31,477 bases of DNA from SYIM01 sp041182885 (GTDB taxonomy: Bacteria; Pseudomonadota; Gammaproteobacteria; Burkholderiales; Burkholderiaceae_E). Numbering within the stretch: position 1 is the first letter of the stretch; the number at the start of each line of letters is the position of its first letter. A model generated the notes under the pieces. The model was not told the origin of the DNA, did no database searches, and was given only the letters and a program-made list of their open reading frames with translations. Shown in pieces: positions 31,289-31,477 of the stretch. The translations under genes were made by a program, and so were the position numbers. The stretch lies in NCBI GenBank assembly GCA_049423065.1, contig JBMSQB010000054.1, forward strand, positions 1 to 31,477, given 5' to 3'.

Positions 31289-31322
31289 GGGGCGGCCCTG
31301 GCGGTGAAAATCAAAGCTTTCA

Positions 31323-31351
31323 ATTGTAACGGGAAACGCGAGTGCGGTCGA
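31323..31351 (-). promoter_or_regulatory. Candidate promoter for the cytochrome c gene
   Basis: On the minus strand TACAAT (31323-31328) is a near-consensus -10, with TCGACC 17 bp upstream (31346-31351) as a partial -35. It would start transcription about 30 nt before the ATG at 31288. Confidence 0.35.
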
Positions 31352-31360
31352 CGCGTGTCC

Positions 31361-31389
31361 GTGACGGGCGCGCGGAAACCGAGTATCCT
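31361..31389 (+). promoter_or_regulatory. Candidate promoter for tRNA-Arg
   Basis: GTGACG (31361-31366) and TATCCT (31384-31389) are 17 bp apart. A G+C-rich discriminator follows the -10, typical of stable-RNA promoters that respond to the stringent response. Transcription would start about 25-27 nt before the mature tRNA end. Confidence 0.4.
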
Positions 31390-31401
31390 TCGCGCTCCGC
31401 T

Positions 31402-31419
31402 GCTGCCGAGTCCGGCAGC
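31402..31419 (+). other. Perfect 7-bp hairpin in the tRNA-Arg leader
   Basis: GCTGCCG (31402-31408) and CGGCAGC (31413-31419) pair around AGTC. It ends 3 nt before the mature tRNA 5' end, so it may shape RNase P processing of the leader. Confidence 0.4.
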
Positions 31420-31422
31420 CAT

Positions 31423-31477
31423 GCGCCCGTAGCTCAGTGGATAGAGTACTGGCCTCCGAAGCCAGGGGTCGCGCGTT
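31423..31477 (+). tRNA. tRNA-Arg (anticodon CCG), 3'-truncated by the window edge
   Basis: The first 55 nt are present. The acceptor strand is GCGCCCG, followed by T8-A9 and the D-arm with GCTCAGTGGATAGAGT. The anticodon stem CTGGC/GCCAG encloses the loop CTCCGAA, giving anticodon CCG, which reads CGG arginine codons. The T-arm starts with GCGCG at the right edge; the rest and the 3' acceptor strand lie outside the window. Confidence 0.93.

Noticed and set aside
1..31477. Insertion sequences, prophage or integrase-linked attachment sites
   Set aside because: No transposase, integrase or terminal inverted repeats were found. The tRNA-Arg at the right edge is a possible integration target, but its 3' end is outside the window.

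Overview
The window is G+C-rich bacterial chromosome with tightly packed genes. The housekeeping block in the right third (hemE, priA, a rep-type helicase, a membrane-anchored cytochrome c5-like protein, tRNA-Arg) and the style of the proteins suggest a betaproteobacterium, probably Burkholderiales. That assignment is inference from gene content and order; there is no rRNA here to confirm it.

Region 1 (1-23194, + strand) is one uninterrupted reading frame that enters from the left edge, so the N-terminus is missing. It encodes at least 7,730 residues of a giant, cysteine-free, modular and presumably secreted or surface-displayed protein. Left to right it holds: a beta-helix-like haemagglutinin/autotransporter-style region (2 to about 2850); a tandem array of ten clear and one decayed ~180-residue units, seven of which carry an EF-hand/dockerin-like calcium loop (about 2906-10905); a ~795-residue insertion inside unit 6 made of an Asp-box (BNR) propeller-like segment that is itself split by three copies of another repeat (about 5995-8380); a long middle region with a four-times repeated LP-x-hydrophobic...L-x-E motif (about 10850-16350); six RTX-type glycine/aspartate nonapeptides (16712-16873); an Ig/cadherin-like segment, a second uninterrupted Asp-box segment, a discoidin (F5/8 type C)-like domain and another Ig-like segment (16990-19170); a second beta-helix-like region with a phage-tail-like GGTGY module (about 19190-21990); and a Pro/Ala/Ser/Gly-rich disordered tail (about 22000-23191). 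A strong hairpin follows the stop codon.

Region 2 (23195-26117, +) has a ThDP-dependent enzyme of the benzoylformate decarboxylase/acetolactate synthase superfamily with a TTG start, then hemE (uroporphyrinogen decarboxylase, haem synthesis) 77 bp later.

Region 3 (26118-26432) is a relatively A+T-rich 315-bp gap before priA. It carries two perfect matches to the DnaA-box consensus, a weaker third one 12 bp from the second, and a promoter candidate overlapping them. This links priA expression, or local replication control, to DnaA as a testable hypothesis.

Region 4 (26433-30654, +) is priA followed after 4 bp by a rep/uvrD-type helicase. Both act in restart of stalled replication forks, so the pair makes functional sense as an operon.

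Region 5 (30655-31477) has a convergent cytochrome c gene on the minus strand, a divergent promoter interval, and the first 55 nt of a tRNA-Arg(CCG) gene cut by the right edge.

The part most likely to be undescribed is the giant protein, above all its nested domain architecture. The rest is ordinary core genome, apart from the DnaA-box cluster.
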